Below, one piece after another: positions 8,946 to 17,985 of a DNA stretch of 64,000 bases. The DNA lies in NCBI RefSeq assembly GCF_018361265.1, contig NZ_JAFLNH010000001.1:1674001-1738000 (forward strand), read 5' to 3'. Numbering within the stretch: the first letter of the stretch is position 1; each line of letters starts with the position of its first letter. The DNA comes from Mycobacterium sp. SM1 (lineage in GTDB: Bacteria > Actinomycetota > Actinomycetes > Mycobacteriales > Mycobacteriaceae). Under the pieces are notes generated by a model. The model was not told where the DNA came from, did no database searches, and worked only from the letters and a program-made list of their open reading frames with translations. Made by a program: the position numbers and the translations under genes.

Positions 8946-10361
8946 GTGAGACGGGTCGTTTCATCGCAGCGTTCGCAGCTGGGGCTACTTGTCAGCATTA
9001 CCGCCCCCATCCTGGGCGTGCTCTATGGCTACGACATGTCGAATATCGCGGGCGCTCTGCGGTACATCACCGCGGCGTTCCACCTCTCGACGCATCAGCA
9101 GGAGCTGGTGACCAGCGTGGTGGTGTGGGGCGAGATCGCCGGCGCGATCGCGGGTGGTGCGCTCGCCAACACGCTGGGCAGGAAGAAGTCGATGGTGTTG
9201 GTGGTGGTCGCCTACGCGGCGTTCGCGGCGCTGGGGGCGGTGTCGGTGTCGCTGCCGATGCTGCTGGTGGCGCGGTGGCTGCTGGGCGTGGCCATCGGCG
9301 TGTCGGTGGTGGTGGTTCCGGTGTTCGTCGCGGAGTCCGCACCAGCGCGGGTGCGGGGTTCGTTGCTCGTCGCCTACCAGCTGGCGACCGTCGCCGGCGT
9401 CGTCGTCGGCTACCTGGCCACCTACCTGCTGGCCGGGTCGCACAGCTGGCGGTGGCTGCTGGGTCTGCCGGCGGCGCCGGCCGCGCTGATCACGTTATTG
9501 TTGCTGCCCATACCTGACACCGCCCGCTGGTACCTGCTCAAGGGCCGTGTCGATGACGCGCGCCGGACTCTGCTGCGGGTAGAGCCGGCAGCCGACGTCG
9601 AAAGCGAACTCACCGAGGTTGCCCGCGCGCTTTCCGAGGAATGCGGCGGCGCGCTCAGCCAGATGCTGCGGCGGCCGTATCTGCGGGCCACGGTCTTCGT
9701 GGCCGGGCTCGGTTTCTTCGCGCACATCACCGGCGTCAACGCGGTCGTCTATTACGGTCCACGGCTGTTCGCCGAGATGGGCTTCGCGGGCGACTTCGCG
9801 CAGCTCGTCTTGCCGGCACTGGTTCAACTGGCCGGGCTGGCGGCGGTGGCGGTGTTGCTGACGATGGTCGACCGGCTGGGCAGGCGGCCAATTCTGTTGT
9901 CCGGCATCGCCATGATGATCACCGCGGATGCCATGCTGGTCGCCGTTTACGCCTTCGGCGCGGATTTTGGTGCCGCTGCGGCGGGGTTCGGGTTCCTCGG
10001 CGTGTTGTTGTTTTCGGCCGGCTTCAGTATCGGCTTCGGTTCCTTGATAAGTGTGTACGCGGGCGAGTGTTTTCCGGCACGGTTGCGGTCCATGGGCTCG
10101 AGCGTGATGCTCACCTCCGATTTGGCGGCCAACGCCATCGTCGTTTCGGTATTTTTGACGATGCTGCGTTCGCTCGGCGGCGCCGGCACATTCGTGATAT
10201 TTGGTGTTCTCGCCCTGGTGGCCTTCGGCTTCGTCTATCGGTTTGCCCCCGAGACCAAAGGCAAGCAGCTGGAAGACATCCGCCACCTCTGGGAGAACCG
10301 CGATCGTCGGGAGGGGTCGGCGCGTGGGGGTTGCGAACTGTTGCGTGTTGAGTGTAATTAA
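8946..10361 (+). CDS. Sugar-porter MFS transporter with 3' end altered by an IS607-type insertion
   Basis: A 12-helix major facilitator of the sugar porter family: GVLYGYDMSNIAGAL at helix 1, the loop motif GRKKS, the ESAPARVRG segment, the loop-8 motif DRLGRRP and the C-terminal APETKGKQLEDI. It probably carries a sugar or polyol by proton symport. The reading frame stays open until 10361, but from about 10330 the DNA is the left end of an IS607-type element, so the last dozen residues (CELLRVECN) are element-encoded. All membrane helices and the PETKG motif are intact, so function may be retained. Confidence 0.88.
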   Translation: MRRVVSSQRSQLGLLVSITAPILGVLYGYDMSNIAGALRYITAAFHLSTHQQELVTSVVVWGEIAGAIAGGALANTLGRKKSMVLVVVAYAAFAALGAVSVSLPMLLVARWLLGVAIGVSVVVVPVFVAESAPARVRGSLLVAYQLATVAGVVVGYLATYLLAGSHSWRWLLGLPAAPAALITLLLLPIPDTARWYLLKGRVDDARRTLLRVEPAADVESELTEVARALSEECGGALSQMLRRPYLRATVFVAGLGFFAHITGVNAVVYYGPRLFAEMGFAGDFAQLVLPALVQLAGLAAVAVLLTMVDRLGRRPILLSGIAMMITADAMLVAVYAFGADFGAAAAGFGFLGVLLFSAGFSIGFGSLISVYAGECFPARLRSMGSSVMLTSDLAANAIVVSVFLTMLRSLGGAGTFVIFGVLALVAFGFVYRFAPETKGKQLEDIRHLWENRDRREGSARGGCELLRVECN

Positions 10362-11698
10362 GTGTGCGTTGGCCTGGCCCAAGTGAAAGCCGACCTGGAC
10401 GCCAAAGCTGCCGATCCAGGCCATGAGCCGGTGGGCTGGGACCTGGGTTCGTTGCGGTGGGCGTGGAACCGCGCCAACGACATGGTCGCGCCGTGGTGGG
10501 CTGAGAATTCCAAAGAGGCCTACTCCTCAGGGCTGGCCGATCTGGCGCGGGCGCTGCAGAACTGGTCGGCCAGCCGCAACGGCACACGGCGAGGTCGCCG
10601 TGTGGGCTTTCCGCGTTTCAAATCCGCGCGCCGCGATCCCGGTCGGGTGCGTTTCACCACCGGAACCATGCGAGTCGAGGACGATCGGCGCACCATCACC
10701 GTGCCGGTGATCGGGCCGCTGCGATCCAAGGAGAACACCCGCCGGGTGCAACGGCATGTCGCTTCCGGGCGGGCCCGCATTCTGAGCGTGACGCTGTCGC
10801 AGCGTTGGGGCCGGTTGTTCGTCTCGATCGGCTACGCGCTGCGCACACCGGCCACCGCGACCACGGTGGCCTCGCCGACCGTGGTCGCCGGCATCGACCT
10901 CGGGGTGCGCGCTTTGGCCACCGTCGCCACCCTCGACACCGCCACCGGCGAGCAGACCATTACCGAGTATCCGAATCCGGTCCCGCTGAAAGCCACCCTG
11001 GCGGCGCGGCGGCGGCGTGAACTTTCCCGCCGCATCCCCGGATCGCGCGGCCACCGGGCAGCGAAAGCCAAGCTGACCCGGCTGGATCGCCGGTGCGTGC
11101 GCCTGCGGCGGCAAGCCGCCCATCGGCTCACCACCGAGCTGGCCGGCGGCTATGGCCACATCGTGATCGAAGACCTCGACGTGGCCGCCATGAAACGCAG
11201 CATGGGCCGACGCGCCTACCGGCGCGCCGTCTGCGATGCGGCGATGGGTTCGATCAGGCCGATGCTGGCCTACAAAACCGCCCGCCACGGCGCGGTGCTC
11301 ACGGTGGCGGATCGCTGGTTCCCATCCAGCCAGATCCATCACGGCTGCGCCCAACCCGACGGCAGCCCGTGCCGGCTGATCGGCAAAGGGCGCATCGACA
11401 AGCTGCTGGTGTGTCCGCGCACCGGCGACGTCGTCGACCGCGATCGCAACGCCGCGCTTAATCTCCGTGACTGGCCGGATCACGCCAGTTGTGGTCCAGT
11501 CGGGACCACGGCCCCACCGGTACCCGGGCCAACCGCATCGGTTGGCACAGGCCATGGCGCGGACACCGGAACATCCGGTGCCGGCGGAGCATCCGTAAGA
11601 CCCCGCCCACGCGGGGCCGGATGCGGAGAGGCCAAAACCCAAACCCCGCAAGGGGACGCCGCATGAGCGTGCAACTCAAACACACTCAACGGCAACGG
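10330..11698 (+). mobile_element. IS607-type element A, internally deleted
   Basis: The left end (GGTTGCGAACTGTTGCGTGT) resembles the left end of element B (GGCTGCCAACTGTTGGGGG), and the right end closes with ACTCAACGGCAACGG, like the CAACGG right ends of the other IS607-type copies. IS607 elements insert at GG without target duplication. Here tnpA and the first part of tnpB are missing; only a 5'-truncated tnpB remains. It sits in the 3' end of the MFS gene. Confidence 0.65.
10362..11666 (+). pseudogene. tnpB: TnpB (RNA-guided nuclease), 5'-truncated
   Basis: The frame keeps most of a TnpB/Cas12-ancestor: the three RuvC acidic sites are visible as AGIDLGVRALATV (Asp), VIEDLDVAAMKRS (Glu) and DVVDRDRNAALNL (Asp). 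The N-terminal roughly 45 residues seen in element C (FGARRKAFSWG...) are gone; homology begins at GLAQVKADLDAK. The zinc-finger region is unusual, with HHGCAQPDGSPCR and VCP instead of two CxxC pairs, as in element C. A long Gly/Pro-rich tail follows the RuvC domain. Activity is doubtful without the N-terminus. Confidence 0.8.
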
Positions 11699-11806
11699 CT
11701 TTTGGGTGACCCTGCCGGTGGTTCGTGTCGCCGACCGGGATGGGCTGCCAACTGTTGGGGGTTGAGTGGTCGGTAGTTGTCGGTGGTGTGCTGTAGGAAC
11801 AGGGGT

Positions 11807-12391
11807 GTGAATCTTGCGGTGTGGGCTGAGCGCAACGGTGTTGCGCGGGTGGCCGCGTATCGCTGGTTCCACGCCGGGCTGTTGCCGGTGCCGGCGCGGC
11901 GAGTGGGTCGGCTGATTGTGGTGGATGAGCCGATCGGCGCGGCTGGCCGAAGATCACGCACGACCGTGTACGCGCGCGGCTCCTGGGCTGATCAGAAGGC
12001 TGATTTGGATCGGCAGGTGGCGCGGGTGACCGCGCGGGCCACCGCCCAACAGATCCCGGTCGACAAGGTGGTTGTCGGGGTTGGCTCTGCGTTGAATGGG
12101 CGCCGTCGGAAGTTCCTTGCGCTGCTGCGTGACCCGGCAGCGAGTCGGATCGTGGTGGAGCATCGGGGTCGGTTCTGCCGGTGCGGCTCGGAGTACGTGC
12201 AGGCGGCGCTGGCCGCCCAGGGCCGTGAGCTGGTGGTGGTCGATTCCGCTGAAGTCGATGACGACCTGGAGGGCGATAGGAGCGAGATCCTCACCAGTAT
12301 GTGCGCTTGGTTGTATGGCAAACGCGCTGCGCCGAACAGGGCCAAGCGTGCGCTGGCGGCCGCGGCGTCCGACGAGGCGGAGGTGGCCTGA
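11807..12391 (+). CDS. tnpA: IS607 serine recombinase TnpA (element B), degenerate motifs
   Basis: A 194-residue IS607-type transposase with the characteristic N-terminal MerR-like helix-turn-helix (LAVWAERNGVARVAAYRWFH) before the recombinase domain. The catalytic serine is present in YARGSWADQ, but the usual YARVSS has become YARGSW. The HRDR active-site motif reads HRGRFCRCG, so the Asp is lost compared with the copy at 31.4-32.0 kb (HRDRFCRFG). These changes make activity doubtful although the frame is open. The start GTG at 11807 matches the family N-terminus. tnpB starts two bases after its stop. Confidence 0.82.
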   Translation: MNLAVWAERNGVARVAAYRWFHAGLLPVPARRVGRLIVVDEPIGAAGRRSRTTVYARGSWADQKADLDRQVARVTARATAQQIPVDKVVVGVGSALNGRRRKFLALLRDPAASRIVVEHRGRFCRCGSEYVQAALAAQGRELVVVDSAEVDDDLEGDRSEILTSMCAWLYGKRAAPNRAKRALAAAASDEAEVA

Positions 12392-13028
12392 GATGCCGCG
12401 TTTCGAGGTGCCCGACGGCTGGTGTGTGCAGGCGTTTCGGTTCAGTGTGCCACGAGCATTAACCCTGCAGGGCTGGAGGTTGTCCTGTGTGGGTTGATGC
12501 GCGCTGTGTAGGAGATGGAGGGAGGTCCTCCGGAGTCGCCCTGCAGGGCTAGGCTCCAAACCACCGCGAGCTGCGTCGGTCAAGAGCCGGGGTGGTGAGC
12601 GTCGCGGAAAAGGCGCCCTTTGGAGTGCGTCAGGTGTGGGTCAGGAAGGCGAGCGCAAGCAAACCGTTGATGACGTGTCGAAATACGTTGGGGGACACCA
12701 AAACCGAGGCGTTGAACCGGTCTCGGGACGAGTTCGGGAGATACCTGCTTACTGCCCGAGCGGTGTCCGGCATGGAGGCGGCGCGAGCCTGGCTCAGGCT
12801 TCTGCATGGAACGTGGGAATCTGTCGCCTCGATACGGTCGCCGGGTGTTCGACGGCGGCGAGAGGAAGGTCCCCAAGCGGCGGACACCGCAAGGGGCGGA
12901 GTACCGATGCGGGGCACAGAGGCGGACCGTCTCGTAGTAGCGGTGAAGCCCGGTAATGCGGGTGGAGCGAAGGGGACGGGTTATCTGGATGTGGGTACGG
13001 GTCAACCAGGATGGCCTGGGAGGAGCCG

Positions 13029-14291
13029 GTGAGCACATCGACGTGTGCGGCGAAGCCGTTCGATATTTCCAAGTGGGTTGTGTGGGAGGCGTATCGGAGA
13101 GTCAAAGCCAACAAGGGTGCAGCCGGGGTCGATGCGGTGTCGCTTGAGGAGTTCGAGAAGGATCGAGACAGAAACCTGTACAAGATCTGGAATCGGATGT
13201 CGTCGGGAAGCTACTTCCCGCCCCCGGTCAAGGCGGTGGAAATCCCCAAACCCGGGGGAAAGGGCGTGCGGGTGCTCGGTGTGCCCACGATCGCGGATCG
13301 GGTCGCGCAGACGGTGGCCAGGATGTATCTGGAGCCGAAAGTTGAGCCGATCTTTCATCCGGACTCCTACGGCTACCGGCCGTGGAAGTCCGCGTTGGAC
13401 GCGGTGGGCGCTTGCCGGGAACGTTGCTGGAAGGCCGACTGGGTCGTGGACCTGGATATCAAGGCTTTCTTCGACAGCGTGCCGCACGATTTGATCCTGC
13501 GGGCGGTGGAAAAACACACGGATCAGCCGTGGGTTCTGTTGTATGTGCGGCGGTGGCTAACGGCGCCGCTGCAACGGCAGGATGGCGAGCTGATCGAGCG
13601 CGATCGTGGAACTCCGCAAGGATCTGCGATCTCCCCATTGCTGGCAAATCTGTTCCTGCACTATGCGTTTGACGCGTGGATGGTCCGGGAACACCCGGAG
13701 CTTCAGTTCGAACGCTACTGCGAGGATGCTGTGGTGCACTGCCGCAGCGAGCAGCAGGCCCGGCAGGTTCGCGACGCGATCGCGACCCGGCTGAGGCAGG
13801 TCGGTCTGGATTTGCATCCGGACAAGACCCGCATCGTGTACTGCAAGGATGCCAACCGGCCCGGCACTTATCCGGTCCAGCAGTTCAACTTCCTTGGATA
13901 CACGTTTCGGCCCAGGCTGTCACGGAACAGGCACGGCGTGGGTTTCGTCAACTTCACCCCGGCGGTGAGTCGGGACGCCCTGGTGGCGATCCGGCGTGAG
14001 ATCCGCGGGTGGCGGTTGCACCTCCGCAGTGATCATTCTCTGAGAGACCTCGCTCGTTTGGTGAACCCGAAAGTGCGAGGCTGGATCAACTACTACGGGC
14101 GGTTTTGTCCATCGGAGTTGACCCCCGCTTTCCTGCAGATCAACATGTACCTCCTGCGTTGGTCCACGCGGAAATTCAAACGGTTGCGACAACGCAACGG
14201 TCGAGCCTGGCGCAGATGGATCAAGCTCGCTGAGCAGTATCCGGCTCTATTCGCGCACTGGACGATGGGACTACGACCGCATGCGAAATAA
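13029..14291 (+). CDS. ltrA: Group II intron reverse transcriptase/maturase
   Basis: About 420 residues: RT domains (ANKGAAGVDAVSLEEF, YFPPPVKAVEIPKPGGKGVR, FHPDSYGYRPWKSALDAV, LDIKAFFDSVPHD, GTPQGSAISPLLANL) followed by the maturase X domain (RGWINYYGRFCPSEL, RRWIKLAEQYPALFAHW). No HNH endonuclease domain follows. The catalytic YxDD box reads RYCEDAVVHC, so the first Asp is Glu, which may impair cDNA synthesis while leaving RNA-binding maturase function. GTG at 13029 is preferred because GGGAGGAG lies just upstream; ATG at 13011 is in frame. Confidence 0.88.
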   Translation: MSTSTCAAKPFDISKWVVWEAYRRVKANKGAAGVDAVSLEEFEKDRDRNLYKIWNRMSSGSYFPPPVKAVEIPKPGGKGVRVLGVPTIADRVAQTVARMYLEPKVEPIFHPDSYGYRPWKSALDAVGACRERCWKADWVVDLDIKAFFDSVPHDLILRAVEKHTDQPWVLLYVRRWLTAPLQRQDGELIERDRGTPQGSAISPLLANLFLHYAFDAWMVREHPELQFERYCEDAVVHCRSEQQARQVRDAIATRLRQVGLDLHPDKTRIVYCKDANRPGTYPVQQFNFLGYTFRPRLSRNRHGVGFVNFTPAVSRDALVAIRREIRGWRLHLRSDHSLRDLARLVNPKVRGWINYYGRFCPSELTPAFLQINMYLLRWSTRKFKRLRQRNGRAWRRWIKLAEQYPALFAHWTMGLRPHAK

Positions 14292-14294
14292 CAA

Positions 14295-14328
14295 GAGCCG
14301 TGTAAATCGAGAGGTTTACGCACGGTTC
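14295..14328 (+). ncRNA. Group II intron domain V
   Basis: A 34-nt hairpin beginning GAGCCGTGTAAATC, with GAGA tetraloop and closing with GCACGGTTC. It contains the AGC catalytic triad position and the expected bulge, directly after the maturase gene. Confidence 0.9.
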
Positions 14329-15763
14329 TGTGAGGGCCGGGGGGTGCGACTCCCCCCGGCTACTCGACCGCTGGACCCGAACGGGGACCAGGCCCGCGCG
14401 CTGGCGCGGCATTTCGGGGCCCGCCGCAAGGCGTTCAACTGGGCCGTGGCCACTCTGAAAGCCGATATCGAAGCCTGGCGCGCCGCCGGTGTTAAGACCG
14501 CGAGGCCCTCGCTGCCGGTGTTGCGCAAACGCTGGAATCATGTCAAAGACGAGGTGTGTGTGTCAACAGCCAGACCGGCGCGGTGTGGTGGCCGGAATGC
14601 TCGAAAGAGCCATATGCCGATGGCATCGCCGGCGCGGTGGACGCCTACTGGAACTGGCAGAGTTCCCGATCGGGCAAACGCGAGGGCAAGCCGATGGGCT
14701 TCCCCCGGTTCAAGAAGAAAGGACGCGACGCCGACCGCGTGACGTTCACCACCGGAGCGATGCGCGTCGAACCGGATCGACGCCACCTCACGTTGCCGCT
14801 GATCGGCACCGTCCGCACTCATGAGAGCACCCGCCGCATCGAACGACTCATCGCCAAGGGCCGCGCGCGGGTGCTGGTGATCTCGGTGCGCCGCAACGGC
14901 ACTCGCCTGGATGCGAGTGCTCGGGTGCTGGTGCAGCGCCCGCTGCAACCCGGGGTCGCGCGACCAGGTTCGCGGGTGGGTGTCGATGTGGGTGTGCGTC
15001 GTTTGGCGACGGTCGCCAGCGCTGACGGTCTCGTGATCGAACAGGTGCCGAATCCGCGACCGCTCGGCGCCGCGCTGCGCGAGCTACGCCACGTGCGCCG
15101 GGCACGGTCGCGCTGCACGAAAGGCTCACGGCGCTACCGTGAGCGCACCACCGAGATTTCCCGGCTGTATCACCGGCTCAACGATGCCCGCACCCATCAC
15201 CTGCACGTCCTGACAACACGATTAGCCAAAACCCACGGCCGCATCGTGGTGGAAGCATTAGACGCCGCCGGGATGCTGCGGCAAAGAGGGCTGCCCGGCG
15301 CCCGCGCCCGGCGACGGCGGGCACTCTCCGATGCCGCCCTGGGCACCCCGCGCCGGCGCCTGTCCTACAAGGCTGGCTGGTACGGGTCACGGCTGGTGGT
15401 CGCTGACCGCTGGTTCCCGTCGAGCAAAACCTGCCACCTTTGTGGGCATGTCCAAGACATCGGATGAGACGAAAAGTGGCAATGTGCCGCGTGCTTGGCG
15501 GTCCATCAGCGCGATGACAACGCCGCGATCAACCTCGCGCGCTACCAGGAAACCATTAGCGTCGTCGGCCCAGTTGGGGCCGCCGTCAAGCGTGCAGCCG
15601 ACCGTAAGACCCGGCCTGGCCGGGCAGGTGGCCGTGAAGCGCGGAAGGGACGCGGCCGCAAGGCCGCCGAACAACCCCGAGACGGGGTGCAAGTCGCGTG
15701 ACCACTAACGATCACTCACTTGCAACGGTGATCGGGCGACAGCTCAGCGCGCACCGGCGGCGG

Positions 15764-16372
15764 TCAGGGGCTAGGGCAGCCGTCGAGGTCGCAGCGGTCG
15801 GCGGCGATGCGGTGGGCGGTCCACCAGCTGGTGAGTGCTAGCAGCACTAGGACACCGGTCCAGATGAGCGTGGCATGGGGAGCGATCGCGTTCATGGTCG
15901 AGGCGCTGCCGGCCGCACCGATCCCGACGACGGCCAGCACGGTTGGCAGCACTGGAGTGCAACACAGGCTCGGAACCACCGCGGCCACCGATTCGAGCAC
16001 CCCCAGCGCGGCTTTGCCGCCGGCCGCTCTCCGGCTTGCCGCCGCTTGCCGCAGCGCGAAGACCTGCAAGGTGAGCACGGTCGCCAAGCCGATCCCGAGG
16101 GCTAGTGAAAACACCAGATCCTGAGCTGTCAGGTGGGCCCAGTTCGACGGGTCAACCCGCATGGTGTGCAGGCCCGGCAGCATTAGGGTGTAGACGGCGG
16201 CAGCGGCCACCGCCACTACGGCAAACAGCAGCTGGTAGCCGGGGCGGCGGGCTACCGCAGCCAGCACCGTCATGGATGTCTGGCGGTGATGGCCGGGAGG
16301 TGCCGCTGGGCTGCTCGGGTCGGGTCCGGTGGGGGTCATCGAGCCGATGCCAGAGAAACCGGCCACGCTCAT
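15764..16372 (-). CDS. MerT-like mercuric ion transport membrane protein
   Basis: A 202-residue membrane protein with about four helices. The Cys pair lies in VVPSLCCTPVLPTVLAVVG, the vicinal-Cys-in-helix pattern of mercuric transporters, and the tail carries further Cys residues in DRCDLDGCPSP. It is divergent from merA and shares its promoter region, strongly suggesting it imports Hg(II) for reduction by MerA. It is longer than proteobacterial MerT (about 116 residues), resembling actinobacterial mer membrane proteins (general knowledge). An internal Met (MTVLAAVARRPG) is an alternative start. Confidence 0.72.
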   Translation of the reverse strand: MSVAGFSGIGSMTPTGPDPSSPAAPPGHHRQTSMTVLAAVARRPGYQLLFAVVAVAAAAVYTLMLPGLHTMRVDPSNWAHLTAQDLVFSLALGIGLATVLTLQVFALRQAAASRRAAGGKAALGVLESVAAVVPSLCCTPVLPTVLAVVGIGAAGSASTMNAIAPHATLIWTGVLVLLALTSWWTAHRIAADRCDLDGCPSP

Positions 16373-16454
16373 CTCCTTCGTTTCCTTCGTTTACGCCCGC
16401 CACGGTTCGCGATGGGTCCAGGATTCGGGAACTCCATCTATCCGGATCACCAGA

Positions 16455-16482
16455 TATAATTGTAACATTCGGTTGAACGAAT
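16455..16482 (+). promoter_or_regulatory. mer divergent promoter and ArsR-type operator candidate
   Basis: A perfect -10 hexamer TATAAT at 16455-16460 is followed by the dyad ATTCGGTTGAACGAAT (16467-16482). ArsR/SmtB repressors bind ATTCA-type dyads, and actinobacterial mer operons are usually controlled by an ArsR-family MerR. No clear -35 was found. The regulator is not encoded next to it; the ArsR genes at 35.1 and 53.7 kb are candidates. Confidence 0.6.
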
Positions 16483-16536
16483 GCAACAGCTGCGGCGGGT
16501 ACCCGCCCCGCGCATCGACGGAATGTGAGGCGCCAC

Positions 16537-17949
16537 ATGCGTTATGACCTCGCCATCATTGGATCTGGTTCGGCGAGCTTCGCCGCGGCCATCGCGGCCA
16601 CGAGAAAGGGCGCACGGGTGGTGATGATCGAACGCGGGGTGGTCGGCGGCACCTGCGTGAACATCGGCTGCGTGCCGTCCAAGGCGTTGCTGGCCGCGGC
16701 CGAGGCCCGCCACACCGCCCTCGCGGCGGGGCGGTTTCCCGGCATCGCCGCCAGCGCCGGTCCGGTCAACGGGGCGGTCCTGATCAGCGGGAAGGATGCG
16801 CTGGTGGAGCAGCTGCGCGCCGAGAAGTACGCTGATCTGGCCGCCAGCTACGGCTGGGATATGGTGCGCGGCAGCGCGACGTTCGTCGAGGGTCCCGAGC
16901 TGGACGTGACACTCGAGGACGGTGACCATCGCCGGATCGAGGCCGACCACTTCCTGATCGCCACCGGCTCGGCGCCCTGGGCGCCGCCGATCGACGGCCT
17001 CGAGCCGGGTGGCTATTTGACCTCGACCACCGCCATGGAGCTCACGGAACTGCCTGCGTCGATGGTGGTGGTCGGCGGCAACGCCGTCGGGCTGGAGCAG
17101 GCCCAGCTGTTCGCCCGGCTGGGCACCGAGGTCACCGTCGTCGAAACCTTGGACCGGATCGCCCCTTTCGAGGAACCGGAGATCTCCGCTGGCCTGACCG
17201 AGGCGCTCGCCGCCAAGGGCATCACCGCACTGCCCGCCACCACCGTGACCGCGGTGACTCCCGACGCGAACGGTTACACCCTCACCGCCGTCCGTGACGG
17301 GGAGGAGACCGCGTTGCGCGGCGAGCAGCTGTTGATCGCCACCGGCCGCCGCCCGGTCACCACCGGACTGGGTTTGGAGCGGGTCGGGGTCAAGATCGGG
17401 TTGCGGGGGGAGGTGGTGGTGGATGAGTATCTGCGCACCGACCACGAGCGGATCTGGGCTGCCGGTGATGTCACCGGCGGACCGCAGTTTGTCTACGTCG
17501 CCGCCGCCCACGGCACCCTGGTCGCCGACAACGCCCTGGACGGTGCCCGGCGCACCCTGGACTACACCGCCCTGCCGCGGGTCACCTTCACCAGCCCCGC
17601 CGTCGCGTCGGTCGGGTTGACCGACGCCCAAGCCGCCGATGCGGGCCTGCACTGCGATTGCCGCGTCTTACCCCTGGCGTATGTGCCGCGCTCGCTGGTC
17701 AACCGCGACACCCGCGGGCTGGTGAAACTGGTCGCCGAGGCCGGCACCGGTCGGCTGCTCGGCGTGCACGTGCTCGCCGAGAACGCCGGGGAGATCATCA
17801 CCGCCGCCACCTACGCCCTGACCGCCGGGTTCACCGTCGATCAGCTCACCCACACCTGGGCCCCCTACCTGACCATGGGCGAATCCCTCAAACTCGCCGC
17901 CCAGGCCTATGCCTCCGACGTCAGCAAACTGTCCTGCTGCGCCGGATAA
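16537..17949 (+). CDS. merA: Mercuric reductase MerA
   Basis: A 470-residue flavoprotein disulfide reductase that reduces Hg(II) to volatile Hg(0) with NADPH in the cytoplasm. The FAD-binding start is YDLAIIGSGSASFAAAIAA, the redox centre GGTCVNIGCVPSK (Cys40/Cys45), the NADPH site VVVGGNAVGLEQAQLFARLG, and the C-terminal mercury-binding pair is SCCAG. It lacks the N-terminal heavy-metal domain, as in Streptomyces-type MerA. ATG at 16537 is chosen because TGAGG lies just upstream; GTG at 16525 would add four residues. merB follows closely on the same transcript. Confidence 0.96.
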   Translation: MRYDLAIIGSGSASFAAAIAATRKGARVVMIERGVVGGTCVNIGCVPSKALLAAAEARHTALAAGRFPGIAASAGPVNGAVLISGKDALVEQLRAEKYADLAASYGWDMVRGSATFVEGPELDVTLEDGDHRRIEADHFLIATGSAPWAPPIDGLEPGGYLTSTTAMELTELPASMVVVGGNAVGLEQAQLFARLGTEVTVVETLDRIAPFEEPEISAGLTEALAAKGITALPATTVTAVTPDANGYTLTAVRDGEETALRGEQLLIATGRRPVTTGLGLERVGVKIGLRGEVVVDEYLRTDHERIWAAGDVTGGPQFVYVAAAHGTLVADNALDGARRTLDYTALPRVTFTSPAVASVGLTDAQAADAGLHCDCRVLPLAYVPRSLVNRDTRGLVKLVAEAGTGRLLGVHVLAENAGEIITAATYALTAGFTVDQLTHTWAPYLTMGESLKLAAQAYASDVSKLSCCAG

Positions 17950-17985
17950 CCTACCGCCGCAATGACATACCGGAAGGGATCCCCC

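Larger units (their letters stand above)
12445..14368 (+). mobile_element. Group II intron, complete, inside tnpB
   Basis: The 5' end is GTGTGCC (consensus GUGYG) and the 3' end is ...CTCGAC (consensus AY). The ends are fixed by comparison with the uninterrupted tnpB copy on the minus strand near 31.3 kb. Ribozyme domains I-III occupy about 12445-13010, the maturase lies in domain IV, domain V is at 14295-14328 and a GC-rich domain VI hairpin follows at about 14335-14360. The intron lies in the sense direction of tnpB. Confidence 0.88.
12393..15701 (+). pseudogene. tnpB: TnpB of element B, split by a group II intron
   Basis: Exon 1 (12393-12444) encodes MPRFEVPDGWCVQAFRF; exon 2 resumes at 14369 with LDPNGDQARALARHFGARRK, so removal of 12445-14368 restores the frame exactly as in the uninterrupted copy. 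Two later lesions break it. A GT-repeat gain near 14560 shifts the frame (the sister copy has GTGTGCGTC), and TGG has become TGA at 15465-15467 inside the zinc finger. RuvC residues are otherwise present: VGVDVGVRRLAT, IVVEALDAAG and HQRDDNAAINL; zinc ligands CHLC and CAAC. Confidence 0.85.
11744..15728 (+). mobile_element. IS607-type element B carrying a group II intron
   Basis: The element starts at GGCTGCCAACTGTTGG and ends at CACTCACTTGCAACGG. Both ends are shared with the second copy at 29995-32051, which fixes the borders. It encodes a serine transposase (tnpA) and TnpB. A 1924-bp group II intron interrupts tnpB; without it the element would be about 2.06 kb, the same as the second copy. 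By analogy with characterised IS607/IS605 elements, the 3' end of tnpB and the right end may specify the TnpB guide RNA. Confidence 0.85.
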
